A DNA stretch of 40,143 bases from Limnohabitans sp. Rim8 (GCA_945897795.1 CAMDFT010000021.1:1-40143), one strand, 5' to 3'; numbered from the stretch's first letter, positions 6,468-15,334 are shown. The notes: generated by a model from the letters alone, not told the origin. Numbers and translations are program-made.

Positions 6468-8045
6468 TCAGGATTTTTGCAGCCGTGGATTTTTCATCCA
6501 CAGCACGGGTTGTTCCTTGACTGGACGGGCCGGAGTGCCATGTTGCAGCAAGGCCTGGTCCAGCGCCTGACCCGCTTCGTCTTGCAAGGCGGCTTGGCGG
6601 ATGCGGGCCACGGCAGCGGCTTGTTCTGCCAATGGCACGGCAGATGCCGCGCCGCACACATGGCGCAGGATGTGCAGCAGGTTGTCCTTGCCGCGCTCGT
6701 TGGTGCTGCCGTAACCTTTGATGAGTTGGCCGCAACGCGCCAGCTCCAGGCCCAGCGCGGGCGACTGGCGTGTGGCACTTTCAATGCCGCCCAACCACTC
6801 TTCGATCAACGCTTGTTCTGTGGCGTAACGGCTGCCCAGCGGACGCAGCACACGCAAGCTGGCCAAAAGGCGCAAGCTGGTCATGCCCCACAGCGCATGG
6901 CGCGCCACCTTGATCGGCAGGGCCCAAGGTGCTTTGCCCTTGGCCACGCGGGCGCGGTCCCAGCGCAGCAGCCGGTTGGCCAGGCTCTGCGGTAACAGGG
7001 CGGCCAGCTCGGGCACGCCGGGTTTGAAATGGTCGTACACCTTAAGCACATCGCCCGCTTTGGCTTTGACTTCTTGCGTCACGCGGTCCCAGCGGCTGGC
7101 GCGGCTCTTCAGGTCGGCCACGCGGATGATGTCGTCAAACGCCATCCACAAAGCCAGCCAACGGGTGGCCTCGGCGGTCACGGGGCGGGTGGCGTCGGCT
7201 GACGTGGATTCAGCCTCCAGCAAGCGCTCGAGCCGCTGCACATACAAGCGGGCATAAGCGGGGCCTTGGTATTCCACCAGGCGCTGGTGCGCCAAGCCCA
7301 TCAGGGGGTGCAGCACGGCGGGAAATTTGGTTGCGACATCGTTGGGCAAAACGGCTGACACAGCTTGTGCAGGGGCCGCTGGCTTCATCACTTGCTCCAC
7401 ATACTGGGCTTGCTCGCGCTGGCGAGTCACCAAGTCAAAAGCCGACGCAAAGCCGCGAAGGCTGGCTTGCGCCGCCTTGCTCGGGCCAGCCAACACCGCT
7501 TCGTAATGCGACCGCGTGAAGGGCAGCAAGCCGCTGCCCGCAATCGCTCCCAACATCACGGCGCTGACCAGGGTGCCGCTTTCCTGGCACAGGCGCGCCA
7601 TGTCCATGACGTGGTGGCGCAGGCTGTGCGCAGCGATCACATCGAGCAGCGGGCCTTCGGGTCGACGGCCATCGCCCATGGTCATTTTTTCGGCGGTGGT
7701 CAGGGCACGGGATGAGGCGCTGATGACCAAAGTGCGGTCGTTTGAAGCCAGGCCATTGCCGATCTGGCGGGCAGTTTCCAGCAGCTCGGAAGATACCAGC
7801 GCGTCGAGTCTTCCGGGCAGCGGGTTCAGGCCCAGCACCGGCAAGCGGCCTTGCAGCTGGCTGTGGGGCAGGGGGTAAATCTCCAGGTAATAGGTGGTGG
7901 CCCCGGTGCGCTGCGCCACGCCGGGAATCGAGGTGGCTTGCGCCGGATAGCCCGCGTGGCGGGCCACGTCGACCAGCCAGTCGGCCAGCACGCCGCCGCC
8001 TTCGCCGCCCAGGGCGCACAACAAAATGGAAATGGGTTGGGTCAT
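6468..8045 (-). CDS. iorB: indolepyruvate:ferredoxin oxidoreductase, beta subunit family
   Basis: This 525-residue protein is the long form of IorB found in aerobic proteobacteria. The N-terminal about 200 residues form the pyruvate:ferredoxin oxidoreductase gamma-like domain (LLCALGGEGGGVLADWL near residue 10 and SIPGVAQRTGATTYY near 40-55). The rest, which includes KVYDHFKPGVPEL and LRVLRPLGSRYATE, is the extra C-terminal domain of this subfamily. With IorA it would decarboxylate aryl pyruvates such as indolepyruvate or phenylpyruvate to arylacetyl-CoA, passing electrons to ferredoxin. It lies 27 bases downstream of iorA on the same strand and is the second gene of the operon. It is much longer than the about 200-residue archaeal IorB. 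Native substrate and electron acceptor are not determined by the sequence. Confidence 0.9.
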   Translation of the reverse strand: MTQPISILLCALGGEGGGVLADWLVDVARHAGYPAQATSIPGVAQRTGATTYYLEIYPLPHSQLQGRLPVLGLNPLPGRLDALVSSELLETARQIGNGLASNDRTLVISASSRALTTAEKMTMGDGRRPEGPLLDVIAAHSLRHHVMDMARLCQESGTLVSAVMLGAIAGSGLLPFTRSHYEAVLAGPSKAAQASLRGFASAFDLVTRQREQAQYVEQVMKPAAPAQAVSAVLPNDVATKFPAVLHPLMGLAHQRLVEYQGPAYARLYVQRLERLLEAESTSADATRPVTAEATRWLALWMAFDDIIRVADLKSRASRWDRVTQEVKAKAGDVLKVYDHFKPGVPELAALLPQSLANRLLRWDRARVAKGKAPWALPIKVARHALWGMTSLRLLASLRVLRPLGSRYATEQALIEEWLGGIESATRQSPALGLELARCGQLIKGYGSTNERGKDNLLHILRHVCGAASAVPLAEQAAAVARIRQAALQDEAGQALDQALLQHGTPARPVKEQPVLWMKNPRLQKS

Positions 8046-8072
8046 GGTGTTTCTTTCAGGCGTCTTTGGGGC

Positions 8073-10229
8073 TCAAGCCGGTTGCAGCCAGCGGGTGGCC
8101 AGGCCTTGCCAGCGTGCCCACAGGCGCTCGTGCAGCTTGGGGTTTTGAACCACTTCGGCGCGGTAAAAAGAAGGGCAAAGCGTTGCCGCGTGGGCGTTTT
8201 CGCCGCACAAACCGCAGCCCACACAGCCGTCGATCACGGTGGCCACCGGGTCCACCTTCAGCGGGTCGGGGTTGTCTTTTAGCGTCAAGGTCGGGCAGCC
8301 CGACAGGCGAATGCAGGCGTGGTCGCCGTTGCACACGTCTTCGTCCACGCCGTATTTCACGCGCTCCACGCGTTTGCCTTTGGACAGCAGCGAAGCCAGC
8401 CAAGGCTTGATGCGGCGCTGGCGTTCCAGCTGGCATTCGCCCTCGGCCACGATCACCTTCAGGCCCTGAAACTCGGTGGTGAAGGCCTCGGTCAGCGTGG
8501 CCTGCATTTGGCTCACTTCGTAGGTGTGCACCGTGCGCAGCCATTGCACGCCCAGCCCTTTGAGGGTGGACTCGATGGTCTGGTTGGTGTGCACCATGCT
8601 TTGGCGTTTGTCGCCCGCCAGTTCTTTGGCGATGTCGGTGGGCGTGTTGATGATGTCCTGCGTGCCGGTGGCCGAGGTGTAGCCGTTTTTGAAGATCAGC
8701 AGCACCGCGTCGTCGCCATTGAACAGCGCGCTTTGCACACCCGTCAGCAAGCCGTTGTGCCAAAAGCCGCCATCGCCCATGACCGACAGCACGCGCCGTT
8801 TCATGAGGGGCGACACGCCCGCACGGCTGGCCAGGCTCATGCCGTAACCCAAGATGGAGTGGCCCACTGAAAACGGCTCAAAAGTGGCCAGCGCATGGCA
8901 GCCGATGTCGCCTGAAATGTGCACCGGGCCGACATCTTGCTGGGCCAGCTTGAGGGCTGAGAACACGGGCCGCTCGGGGCAACCAATGCACATGCTCGGT
9001 GGCCGCGCTGGCAAGGGGGTGCCCAGCAGGGCTTGCACTAGCTGGCGGCGTTCACCATTCGTGGCCAGCCATTGCCGCGTGGCCTCGGGCACAGCGTCTG
9101 CTTGGTGGCGGTCCATGAATTTCAGCAAGCCCTGCGCCATGACTTCGGCGGTGTACTCGCCGCCAGACGGCAGCATGTCTTTGCCGTGCAGCGGGGTTTG
9201 CAGGTCCAGGCGGCGCAGCGTCAGGGCAAGCTCTTGCTCGATGTATTCGGGCTGGCCTTCTTCGAGCAGCAGCACGGCCGATTTGTCTTTGCAGAAATTC
9301 ACCAACTCATCAGGCACCAGCGGATACGTGACGTTGAGAACGAGCACCGACAGGCTGGACACGCCAAACGCATCGGCCAAGTCGAACTGCTGCAGGGCAC
9401 GCATCAGCGTGTTGTACAAACCGCCTTGCACGATCAGGCCCAGATGGCGGTGGGTGCTGCCTTCAAAGTGTTCGTTCAGGCACTGCTCGGCAATGTATTG
9501 GCGGGCAGCGGGCAGGCGGTGCTCGACTTTGCGCTTTTCTTGTGTAAAGGTCACCGGCGGGTGCGCCAGCTTCATGTAGTTAAAGCCTGCAGGCTCGTTG
9601 ATCAGGTGTTTTTTGGACAACTTGGGGGCCCGGTTGTCCTTGGCCACAAACTGGCCGCGCACATGGCAGGCGCGGATGCGCAGCTCCATCATCACCGGCA
9701 TGTTGGACGCTTCGGACAGCCGAAAACCGTGTTCGACCATGTTGACCATCTGGCCCAACTCGGGCCGGGGGTCGAGCAGGCACATGCCCGACTTCAGCGC
9801 GTAAGCATGGGTGCGCTCTTGAATGACGCTGGCCCCCTCGCCGTAGTCTTCGCCCACCACGATCAGCACGCCACCGGTCACGCCGGGCGATGACAAATTG
9901 GACAGCGCATCGGCCGCCACGTTGGTGCCCACAATCGACTTCCAGGTCACCGCGCCGCGAATCGGGTAATGGATGGACGCGCCCAGCATGGCGGCGGCTG
10001 ACGCTTCGTTGGAACACGCCTCCACATGCACACCCAGCTCGTCCATGTAGGGCTTGGCCTGCACCATCACATCGAGCAGGTGCGAGACCGGCGCGCCTTG
10101 GTAGCCGCCCACGTAACTCACCCCCGACTGCAGCAGTCCCTTGGTGATGGCCAAAATGCCCTCGCCGTGAAAGACCTCGCCCGCGCCCATGCGCAGGGCC
10201 TTGATTTCTTCGTGAAATGAAACTTCCAA
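8073..10229 (-). CDS. iorA: indolepyruvate:ferredoxin oxidoreductase, alpha subunit
   Basis: This 718-residue subunit binds thiamine diphosphate and Fe-S clusters. The N-terminal pyrimidine-binding domain starts around GVSYVGGYQGAPVSHLLD; the TPP-binding domain carries MGDGGFWHNGLLTG near residue 483. The C-terminal segment (about 630-700) has cysteine groups CNGDHACIRLSGC and CVGCGLCGENAHAATLC for 4Fe-4S clusters. The start is a TTG at 10227-10229, supported by AAGGAG six bases upstream; I see no good ATG nearby. The upstream region holds inverted repeats and a TATAAG-type -10. It is the first gene of iorA-iorB and divergent from a TTT receptor. The role is most likely aromatic amino-acid or aryl-pyruvate breakdown. 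Confidence 0.92.
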   Translation of the reverse strand: MEVSFHEEIKALRMGAGEVFHGEGILAITKGLLQSGVSYVGGYQGAPVSHLLDVMVQAKPYMDELGVHVEACSNEASAAAMLGASIHYPIRGAVTWKSIVGTNVAADALSNLSSPGVTGGVLIVVGEDYGEGASVIQERTHAYALKSGMCLLDPRPELGQMVNMVEHGFRLSEASNMPVMMELRIRACHVRGQFVAKDNRAPKLSKKHLINEPAGFNYMKLAHPPVTFTQEKRKVEHRLPAARQYIAEQCLNEHFEGSTHRHLGLIVQGGLYNTLMRALQQFDLADAFGVSSLSVLVLNVTYPLVPDELVNFCKDKSAVLLLEEGQPEYIEQELALTLRRLDLQTPLHGKDMLPSGGEYTAEVMAQGLLKFMDRHQADAVPEATRQWLATNGERRQLVQALLGTPLPARPPSMCIGCPERPVFSALKLAQQDVGPVHISGDIGCHALATFEPFSVGHSILGYGMSLASRAGVSPLMKRRVLSVMGDGGFWHNGLLTGVQSALFNGDDAVLLIFKNGYTSATGTQDIINTPTDIAKELAGDKRQSMVHTNQTIESTLKGLGVQWLRTVHTYEVSQMQATLTEAFTTEFQGLKVIVAEGECQLERQRRIKPWLASLLSKGKRVERVKYGVDEDVCNGDHACIRLSGCPTLTLKDNPDPLKVDPVATVIDGCVGCGLCGENAHAATLCPSFYRAEVVQNPKLHERLWARWQGLATRWLQPA

Positions 10230-10281
10230 AGTACGCTCCTTGCGTTGTTGCAGTCCATGGACATTCGCTGTGGGCCATCTT

Positions 10282-10335
10282 ACTTATAAGTTTATTCAAT
10301 GAAATGAATAACGCTCATGCATCAAACATATGAGC
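10282..10335. promoter_or_regulatory. iorA / TTT-receptor divergent control region with nested inverted repeats
   Basis: Three dyads lie within 54 bases: the palindrome ACTTATAAGT (10282-10291), which contains the TATAAG -10 candidate for iorA; TTATTCA-N6-TGAATAA (10292-10311); and GCTCAT-N11-ATGAGC (10313-10335). The middle dyad sits where the iorA -35 should be, where no good hexamer is seen, as expected for activator control. Which protein binds is unknown. Confidence 0.5.
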
Positions 10336-10416
10336 CGTGTCCAGTCATCTTGGTTACAGCCGACCCCGCTGCGAGACGCCACCATGCAGCATCCCCCAAC
10401 CAACAGGAGTCGAGAC

Positions 10417-11400
10417 ATGAGCAGCAGACGACAGTGGATTCAATGGGCCAGCCTGGGTGCCGCTTCGCTGAGTGTGATGGGCCGCGCTTGGGCCGGTCCA
10501 TTTCCGGAAAAACCGATCAAAATGATCGTGCCCTATCCGGCAGGCGGCGGTGCTGACCAGTGGGCCCGAATCGTGGCGGGCAAGGCCGAGAAATTGTTGG
10601 GGCAGCCCATCGTGATGGATTACAAGCCCGGTGCCAGCACCACCATTGGGGCAGATGCTGCCGCCAAAGCGCCCGCCGATGGGTACACCGTGCATTTGAT
10701 TGACAGCACCGCTTTTGCCTACGTGCCCAACATGCGCAAAGTGTCTTATGACCCGCTCAAATCCTTCACGCCCTTGGTCCATTTGGGCGACTTGCCATTT
10801 GTGTTGGTGGCCCACCCTTCTGTGCCTGTTCGCAATCTGCAAGAACTGATTGCCTTTGCCAAAGCCAACCCCAACAAACTCAATTGCGCCAGCGCCGGGG
10901 TGGGTTCACCACATCACTTGATTGCCGAGATTTTCAAGCAACGTGCAGGCATTTCCATGAACCATGTGCCCTACAAGGGGGCTGCGCAGTACATCGCCGA
11001 TTTGTTGGGCGGGCAGGTGGATTTGGCCGTTTCAACCTTGGGGCCGGCCATGCCGCACATCCAAACAGGCCGCTTCCGTGCTTTGGCCGTGTCGACTGGC
11101 AAGCGTTCCAGCACCATGCCCGATGTCCCCACCATCGCCGAGCAAGGGTTTGAAGGCTTTGATGAAAAACCCTGGAACTGTTTTGTGACCAACGCCGGCG
11201 TGCCTGCTGAAGCCCTGGACCGCTTGCGCGCTGCCTTTCGTGCCACGATGGATGACCCCGAGGTGATTCAGGCTTTGCGCAAGACAGGCGTGGAGGAAAT
11301 AGGACGCATGCCCCTGGCCCAAATCAGTGAGCAAATGCGGCTGGACAACCTGAAGTGGGGCGATGTGATTCGCCGCGCCAAAATCACCATGGACAGTTGA
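10417..11400 (+). CDS. Bug-family (TTT) periplasmic substrate-binding protein
   Basis: This receptor of 327 residues belongs to the Bug/TctC family, which binds carboxylates in the periplasm. Residues 1-26 form a signal peptide ending RAWA, with a twin arginine near the start (SSRRQW), so Tat export is possible. Family motifs follow: FPEKPIKMIVPYPAGGGAD, VMDYKPGASTTIGADAAAKAPADGYT, and MNHVPYKGAAQYIADLLGGQVD. The ATG at 10417 has AGGAG upstream; an in-frame ATG at 10330 lies in the regulatory dyad region and is less likely. No TctA/TctB membrane genes are in the window. Its neighbours are the divergent iorA and the convergent CoA-transferase gene, so an organic or aryl acid ligand is plausible but unproven. 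Confidence 0.9.
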   Translation: MSSRRQWIQWASLGAASLSVMGRAWAGPFPEKPIKMIVPYPAGGGADQWARIVAGKAEKLLGQPIVMDYKPGASTTIGADAAAKAPADGYTVHLIDSTAFAYVPNMRKVSYDPLKSFTPLVHLGDLPFVLVAHPSVPVRNLQELIAFAKANPNKLNCASAGVGSPHHLIAEIFKQRAGISMNHVPYKGAAQYIADLLGGQVDLAVSTLGPAMPHIQTGRFRALAVSTGKRSSTMPDVPTIAEQGFEGFDEKPWNCFVTNAGVPAEALDRLRAAFRATMDDPEVIQALRKTGVEEIGRMPLAQISEQMRLDNLKWGDVIRRAKITMDS

Positions 11401-11435
11401 ACGGGTGGGTTTGGCCTTCGGCACGCGTGCTGACT

Positions 11436-12659
11436 TCAGGCGTTGGGTCGTGCCTTGTCGCGGTACTGATCAAACACCGCGCCTTGCTGGAACAAAGCCT
11501 CGGTGTCTTGGGCTGAATAGCCAAGCTGGGCCAGCACCGATGCCGAGTGTTGGCCCAACCAAGGCGCAGGCATGCGAATGCTGCCCAGCGCACCGCTGGA
11601 TTTGATGGACAAGCCCAAGGTCTTCATCGGGCCAATGATGGGGTGATCGATGTCGTGCACCATTTTTCGGGCCAAAACATGGGGGTCTTTCAGGGTTTGC
11701 TCGTAACCAAAAACCGGACCGCCAGGGATGCCCACGGCATCCAGCAGCGCCACCCAGTGGGCCGTCGTTTGTTGCGTGGTGACCGATTCAATGTCGCGTT
11801 CAAGCGCATCCACGTTCTTGACCCGCAGGGCCTGTGTGCGGTAGTCCGGGCGTTCAAGCCAATCGGGTTGGACGATCACTTTTTCACAAAAAGCCATCCA
11901 CATTTTGTGCGTGCCAGCCCCCACGGTCACGTAACCGTCTTGTGTGCGATAGGCTTGGTAGGGTGCAGAGCGTCTGTGCCGAGTCCCTGTGGCGGTGGGG
12001 ATTTCGCCCGAGCCAAAAAACGCCCCGAATTCCCAAGGGGTCCAGGCCAGCCCCGCTTCCAGCAAAGAGGTCTCCAAGTATTGGCCTTCGCCAAAACGCA
12101 GCTTGCCAATCAGGGAACCCAATATGCCCGATAGGGCCGTCACGCCACTGGCAATGTCGTTCATGGCAATGCCCACTTTGGCTGGGCGTCCGCCGGGCTC
12201 GCCAGTCATCATCATGATGCCGGACATGCCTTGGGCAATGATGTCGTAGCCCCCTTTTTGGCCATAGGGCCCGGTCTGGCCAAAGCCCGACATGGACGCG
12301 TAAATCACACCCGGGTTGTGCGCGCGAATGCTCTCGTAGTCCAGCCCCATGCGCTTGACCACACCGGGGCGAAAATTTTCCATCACGATGTCGGCCTGTG
12401 CAGCCAACTGGTGGGCGATCTTGAGACCGGCTGGGTCTTTTAGATTCAGGGCGATGCTTTTTTTGTTGCGGTTGAGCACTGCAAAACAATACGACTCGCC
12501 ATTGACTTGTGGCTCAAATTGGCGAGAGGTGTCGCCTTTGTCGGCGTTTTCGAGTTTGATGACATCGGCCCCCATGTCCGCCAGGACCATGCTGCAGTAA
12601 GGGCCAGCCAACACATTGGTCAAATCCAGAACACGCAGTTCAGACAATGGCAGTTTCAT
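11436..12659 (-). CDS. CaiB/BaiF-family CoA-transferase
   Basis: This class III CoA-transferase has 407 residues, the normal length. It would move CoA from an acyl-CoA donor to a carboxylate acceptor in the cytoplasm. The N-terminus LRVLDLTNVLAGPYCSMVLADMGADVIKLE is typical, as are LNRNKKSIALNLKDPAG and MSGFGQTGPYGQKGGYD. The catalytic aspartate is the D of GIAMNDIASG near residue 167, equivalent to Asp169 of formyl-CoA transferase. It lies 31 bases downstream of the crotonase-fold gene on the same strand, so the two probably form an operon that activates and then modifies an organic acid. The substrate is unknown. No convincing Shine-Dalgarno precedes the ATG at 12659. Confidence 0.9.
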   Translation of the reverse strand: MKLPLSELRVLDLTNVLAGPYCSMVLADMGADVIKLENADKGDTSRQFEPQVNGESYCFAVLNRNKKSIALNLKDPAGLKIAHQLAAQADIVMENFRPGVVKRMGLDYESIRAHNPGVIYASMSGFGQTGPYGQKGGYDIIAQGMSGIMMMTGEPGGRPAKVGIAMNDIASGVTALSGILGSLIGKLRFGEGQYLETSLLEAGLAWTPWEFGAFFGSGEIPTATGTRHRRSAPYQAYRTQDGYVTVGAGTHKMWMAFCEKVIVQPDWLERPDYRTQALRVKNVDALERDIESVTTQQTTAHWVALLDAVGIPGGPVFGYEQTLKDPHVLARKMVHDIDHPIIGPMKTLGLSIKSSGALGSIRMPAPWLGQHSASVLAQLGYSAQDTEALFQQGAVFDQYRDKARPNA

Positions 12660-12690
12660 GGGAGGGCTTTCATGAATTGGCTAGAAAGTT

Positions 12691-13488
12691 TTAGCGGCCA
12701 GTGAACACAGCTTTGCGCTTTTCCATAAAGGCGGTGCGACCTTCGGTGAAGTCGGCGCTGTTGAAGCATTGCGCCACCAAGCGGTCGCACAGAGCGACGT
12801 CGCGCAAGGCGTCGTCTTTGACAATTTCGCCCACAATGGTTTTGATGGACGCCACGGTCAGAGGCGCATTGGCCGAAATGGTGTCGGCATATTGCTGAAC
12901 AAAGCCGAGCAATTCATCCTTGGGGACCATGCGGTTGATCAAGCCCATGGCCAGCGCTTCAGCAGCAGTGAATTGACGAGCGGTGAAAAAGATTTCCTGT
13001 GCAAATGCCGGACCCACCACATCCACCAATTTGCGCACGCCATCGAATTCGTAGCCCAGACCCAGTTTGGCCGCAGGCACCGCAAATCGAGCGTTGTCGG
13101 CCGCAATGCGGATGTCACAGTTCAAAGCCACGCCCACGCCACCGCCGATGCAGTAGCCATGAATCATGGCCAAGGTGGGTTTGTTGAGTTTTTTCAAGGC
13201 CTGCGTGCCTCGTTCGGCCACTTCGTCGTAATGACGGGTAGCCTGCGCCGAGTCACGTTGCTCGGCGAATTCCGAGATGTCAGCGCCCGAAACAAAGGCT
13301 TTATCGCCTGCGCCCTGCACCACCACCACGCGAATGTCGTCGTCGCGCGCAAAGTCGTTCGCAATGTCTGCCAGTCCCTGCCACATCTCCAGTGACACGG
13401 CGTTGTGCCGGGCCGGGTTGTTGAAGGTGATCCAGCCCACATGCTGGTCTTTGTGGGCGATCATCTTGTCGGTTTTCAAAAGGATCAT
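12691..13488 (-). CDS. crotonase-fold protein annotated as enoyl-CoA hydratase, without hydratase glutamates
   Basis: This 265-residue protein has the crotonase fold: FVSGADISEF at 66-74 for the first oxyanion strand, and IHGYCIGGGVGVALNCDIRIA at 109-129. In true enoyl-CoA hydratases the two catalytic glutamates lie in GGGxE and PE, 20 residues apart. Here the equivalent positions are G119 (GGGVG) and A139 (VPAAKLG), so both are missing. The protein is therefore more likely an isomerase, hydrolase, decarboxylase or lyase on a CoA ester. The start at 13488 is supported by GGAG seven bases upstream; an in-frame extension to 13539 lacks such support. It leads a probable operon with the CaiB-type gene and is divergent from a LysR gene. 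Confidence 0.85.
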   Translation of the reverse strand: MILLKTDKMIAHKDQHVGWITFNNPARHNAVSLEMWQGLADIANDFARDDDIRVVVVQGAGDKAFVSGADISEFAEQRDSAQATRHYDEVAERGTQALKKLNKPTLAMIHGYCIGGGVGVALNCDIRIAADNARFAVPAAKLGLGYEFDGVRKLVDVVGPAFAQEIFFTARQFTAAEALAMGLINRMVPKDELLGFVQQYADTISANAPLTVASIKTIVGEIVKDDALRDVALCDRLVAQCFNSADFTEGRTAFMEKRKAVFTGR

Positions 13489-13655
13489 GAAGCGTCTCCA
13501 AGGGATTTTTTCAAGTATTGACCGCAACGGAGTTCGCAAAGGTTACCCGTGCGACAGACGCCCAAGAGGGGTGGGACCGGCGACCAAACCAAAGCGCTGC
13601 CCCCAGACGGATGATCTATCGGTGCAAAATATCAACCATGATCGGTATGCATTGA
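13489..13655. promoter_or_regulatory. crotonase gene / LysR gene divergent intergenic region
   Basis: These 167 bases separate divergent genes, the usual place for a LysR operator. ATCGGT occurs twice, at 13618-13623 and 13641-13646, within an AT-rich stretch just before the LysR start. I could not fix a convincing -35/-10 pair on either strand. Confidence 0.4.
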
Positions 13656-14594
13656 ATGAATATCAAAGACTTGGATCTGAACCTTTTGCGTTTGTTTGAC
13701 GCGGTTTGGCGCACGCGCAGCGTGAGCCTGGCTGCGCAGCAACTGGGCATGTCGCAACCGGCGGCCAGTCAGGGTTTGGCGCGTTTGCGGGCCATGTTGG
13801 GCGATGCCCTGTTTGAGCGCAGCGGCTCGGGCGTGCGGCCCACGCCGCGCGCCGACCGGCTGGCGCAGGGGGTGCAAATGGCCTTGGCCACGATCGAAGA
13901 GGCCCTGAACGCCTCGCAGGTGTTTGACCCGCAGCGGTCCAAGCGTATGCTGCGCGTGCACCTGAGCGACATTGGCGAAGCGCGTTTTTTACCTGAGCTG
14001 GTGCTGGTCTTGCAGCGCATGGCGCCGGGCATGCGGCTCGAAGCCAGGCCTGTGCCGCACGACCAAATTGGAGCAGCCTTGGACAACGGCCAGCTGGACC
14101 TGGCGATTGGATTTTTGCCAGAAGTCAACGACACCTTGCAGCAGCCCTTGCTCAGCGACCGCTACGTGGTGCTGATGCGCCAGGGCCACCCGGTGGCCAA
14201 GCGATGGGCCCAATTACAAAAAAAGGCAGGGGCGTCTCCCGATGCAACGCATGCCTTGTTGGCAGAGCTGGAGTTTGCCGCCGTGCGCACACATGCCGAC
14301 ACGCTGCGCATTTTGGAGTTGATGCATTGGCAACACCGCTTGCGCCTGACCGTGAGCCATTTCCTGTCACTGCCCGGCATCGTGCGCAGCAGCGATCTGG
14401 CCGTGCTCATGCCGCGTAATTTTGCGCAAGGCTTTGCACAGGCGGGGGAGCTGGCCATCATCGAGCCCGATTTGCCCTTGCGCGATTTCACCGTGTCCAT
14501 GCACTGGAGTCAGCGCTTTGACAAAGACCCGTGCTTGCAGTGGCTGCGTGCCACCATGGCCCAATTGTTCAGCACCCACAGAGTGGCTCCATGA
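13656..14594 (+). CDS. LysR-family transcriptional regulator
   Basis: This 312-residue regulator has a LysR N-terminal winged helix (LDLNLLRLFDAVWRTRSVSLAA, then QQLGMSQPAASQGLARLRAM, LFERSGSGVRPT) and a C-terminal type 2 periplasmic-binding-like effector domain (about residues 95-300, with QLDLAIGFLP). The recognition-helix sequence SQPAASQGLARLR is of the NodD/PcaQ-like subgroup often found near aromatic catabolism genes. It is divergent from the crotonase/CoA-transferase pair, which is the likely target. Its stop TGA overlaps the ATG of a thioredoxin gene as ATGA, so both are made together. Confidence 0.92.
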   Translation: MNIKDLDLNLLRLFDAVWRTRSVSLAAQQLGMSQPAASQGLARLRAMLGDALFERSGSGVRPTPRADRLAQGVQMALATIEEALNASQVFDPQRSKRMLRVHLSDIGEARFLPELVLVLQRMAPGMRLEARPVPHDQIGAALDNGQLDLAIGFLPEVNDTLQQPLLSDRYVVLMRQGHPVAKRWAQLQKKAGASPDATHALLAELEFAAVRTHADTLRILELMHWQHRLRLTVSHFLSLPGIVRSSDLAVLMPRNFAQGFAQAGELAIIEPDLPLRDFTVSMHWSQRFDKDPCLQWLRATMAQLFSTHRVAP

Positions 14595-14917
14595 GCACTT
14601 TCAAACCTTATCTGAGCGCCATCGAAGCCCCCAGCCTGGCCGATGTGCAAGCCTGGCATGGCCTGACCCTGCTGGAATTTGGCACCGAGTGGTGCGGTCA
14701 CTGCCGCGCCGCACAGCCCCTGATCACACAGGCATTGGCTGCGCAGCCTCATTGGCAGCACTGCAAAGTAGAAGACGGCCCCGGCCGTGCGCTGGGTCGC
14801 CATTACCGTGTCAAGCTGTGGCCCACCTTGGTGCTGTTGCGCGATGGGCAGGAAGTGGGGCGGCTGGTGCGGCCTGCGGCTGCGCAGGACATCGAAAGCG
14901 CGATGTCAAAGGCTTGA
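14591..14917 (+). CDS. thioredoxin-family protein (WCGHC)
   Basis: This is a single-domain thioredoxin fold of 108 residues. The active site is WCGHC at 34-38, with the cis-proline region KLWPTLVLLRDGQEVGRL downstream. WCGHC is more oxidising than the WCGPC of ordinary thioredoxin and is common in disulfide-isomerase-like proteins. There is no signal peptide, so it should be cytoplasmic. The start overlaps the LysR stop by four bases, which fixes the start and indicates translational coupling. Why a regulator would be tied to a thioredoxin is not clear; a redox-linked response is a guess. Confidence 0.85.
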   Translation: MSTFKPYLSAIEAPSLADVQAWHGLTLLEFGTEWCGHCRAAQPLITQALAAQPHWQHCKVEDGPGRALGRHYRVKLWPTLVLLRDGQEVGRLVRPAAAQDIESAMSKA

Positions 14918-15000
14918 CGGGGTGGTAGGGGACCTATTGATCCGGCCCGATGAAGTTTGAATTGACCATGTTTTTGTCGACCATGTGGAACTATGGGTCT

Positions 15001-15078
15001 TTGTAGGAGCCCACCCTGTGGGCGAAGGCTTGCAGGGCATGTGCCACGCCCATCGCCCACAGGGCGGGCTCCTACAAA
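15001..15078. repeat. REP-like inverted repeat, type 1
   Basis: Arms TTGTAGGAGCCCACCCTGTG (continuing GGCGA, 15001-15025) and its near-perfect complement (15053-15078) enclose a 27-base centre. The TGTAGGAGCcc...GGGCGA pattern looks like the REP sequences of proteobacteria. No RAYT transposase is in the window. The rest of 14918-15100 has no gene that I can see. Confidence 0.7.
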
Positions 15079-15100
15079 ACAACGATCCATTGCATGGAGT

Positions 15101-15334
15101 TCAAGCCAGCAAAGCCCCTGCATCCTCGTACCAAAACAGCAGCGCCGCGTCGTAGCTTTCCCATACACAGCCATTGCAGCCGCGCCCGCAGCACGAGGTG
15201 GGCTCGGGTGGCGGCTCCCGGAAGTCGTGGCCTGCGGCTTGCAGGCGTTCCTGAAATTGCGCAATGCCCCGGCGCACGGATGCGCGCTGGGATGCGTAGG
15301 GGTCGATGATGGGGTGCTCTTCGTTCGAGGTCAT
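15101..15334 (-). CDS. oxidoreductase-like domain protein, small cysteine-rich
   Basis: This 77-residue protein carries the short Oxidored-like motif EPPPEPTSCCGRGCNGCVWE at residues 40-59, followed by a YDAAL-type segment. The clustered cysteines (48, 49, 53, 56) suggest a metal or Fe-S site, but the biochemical role of this family is not settled. I start at the ATG at 15332-15334; a TTG two codons upstream is also possible. The gene sits alone between two REP-like repeats of different sequence. I cannot predict a function from the sequence. Confidence 0.75.
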   Translation of the reverse strand: MTSNEEHPIIDPYASQRASVRRGIAQFQERLQAAGHDFREPPPEPTSCCGRGCNGCVWESYDAALLFWYEDAGALLA

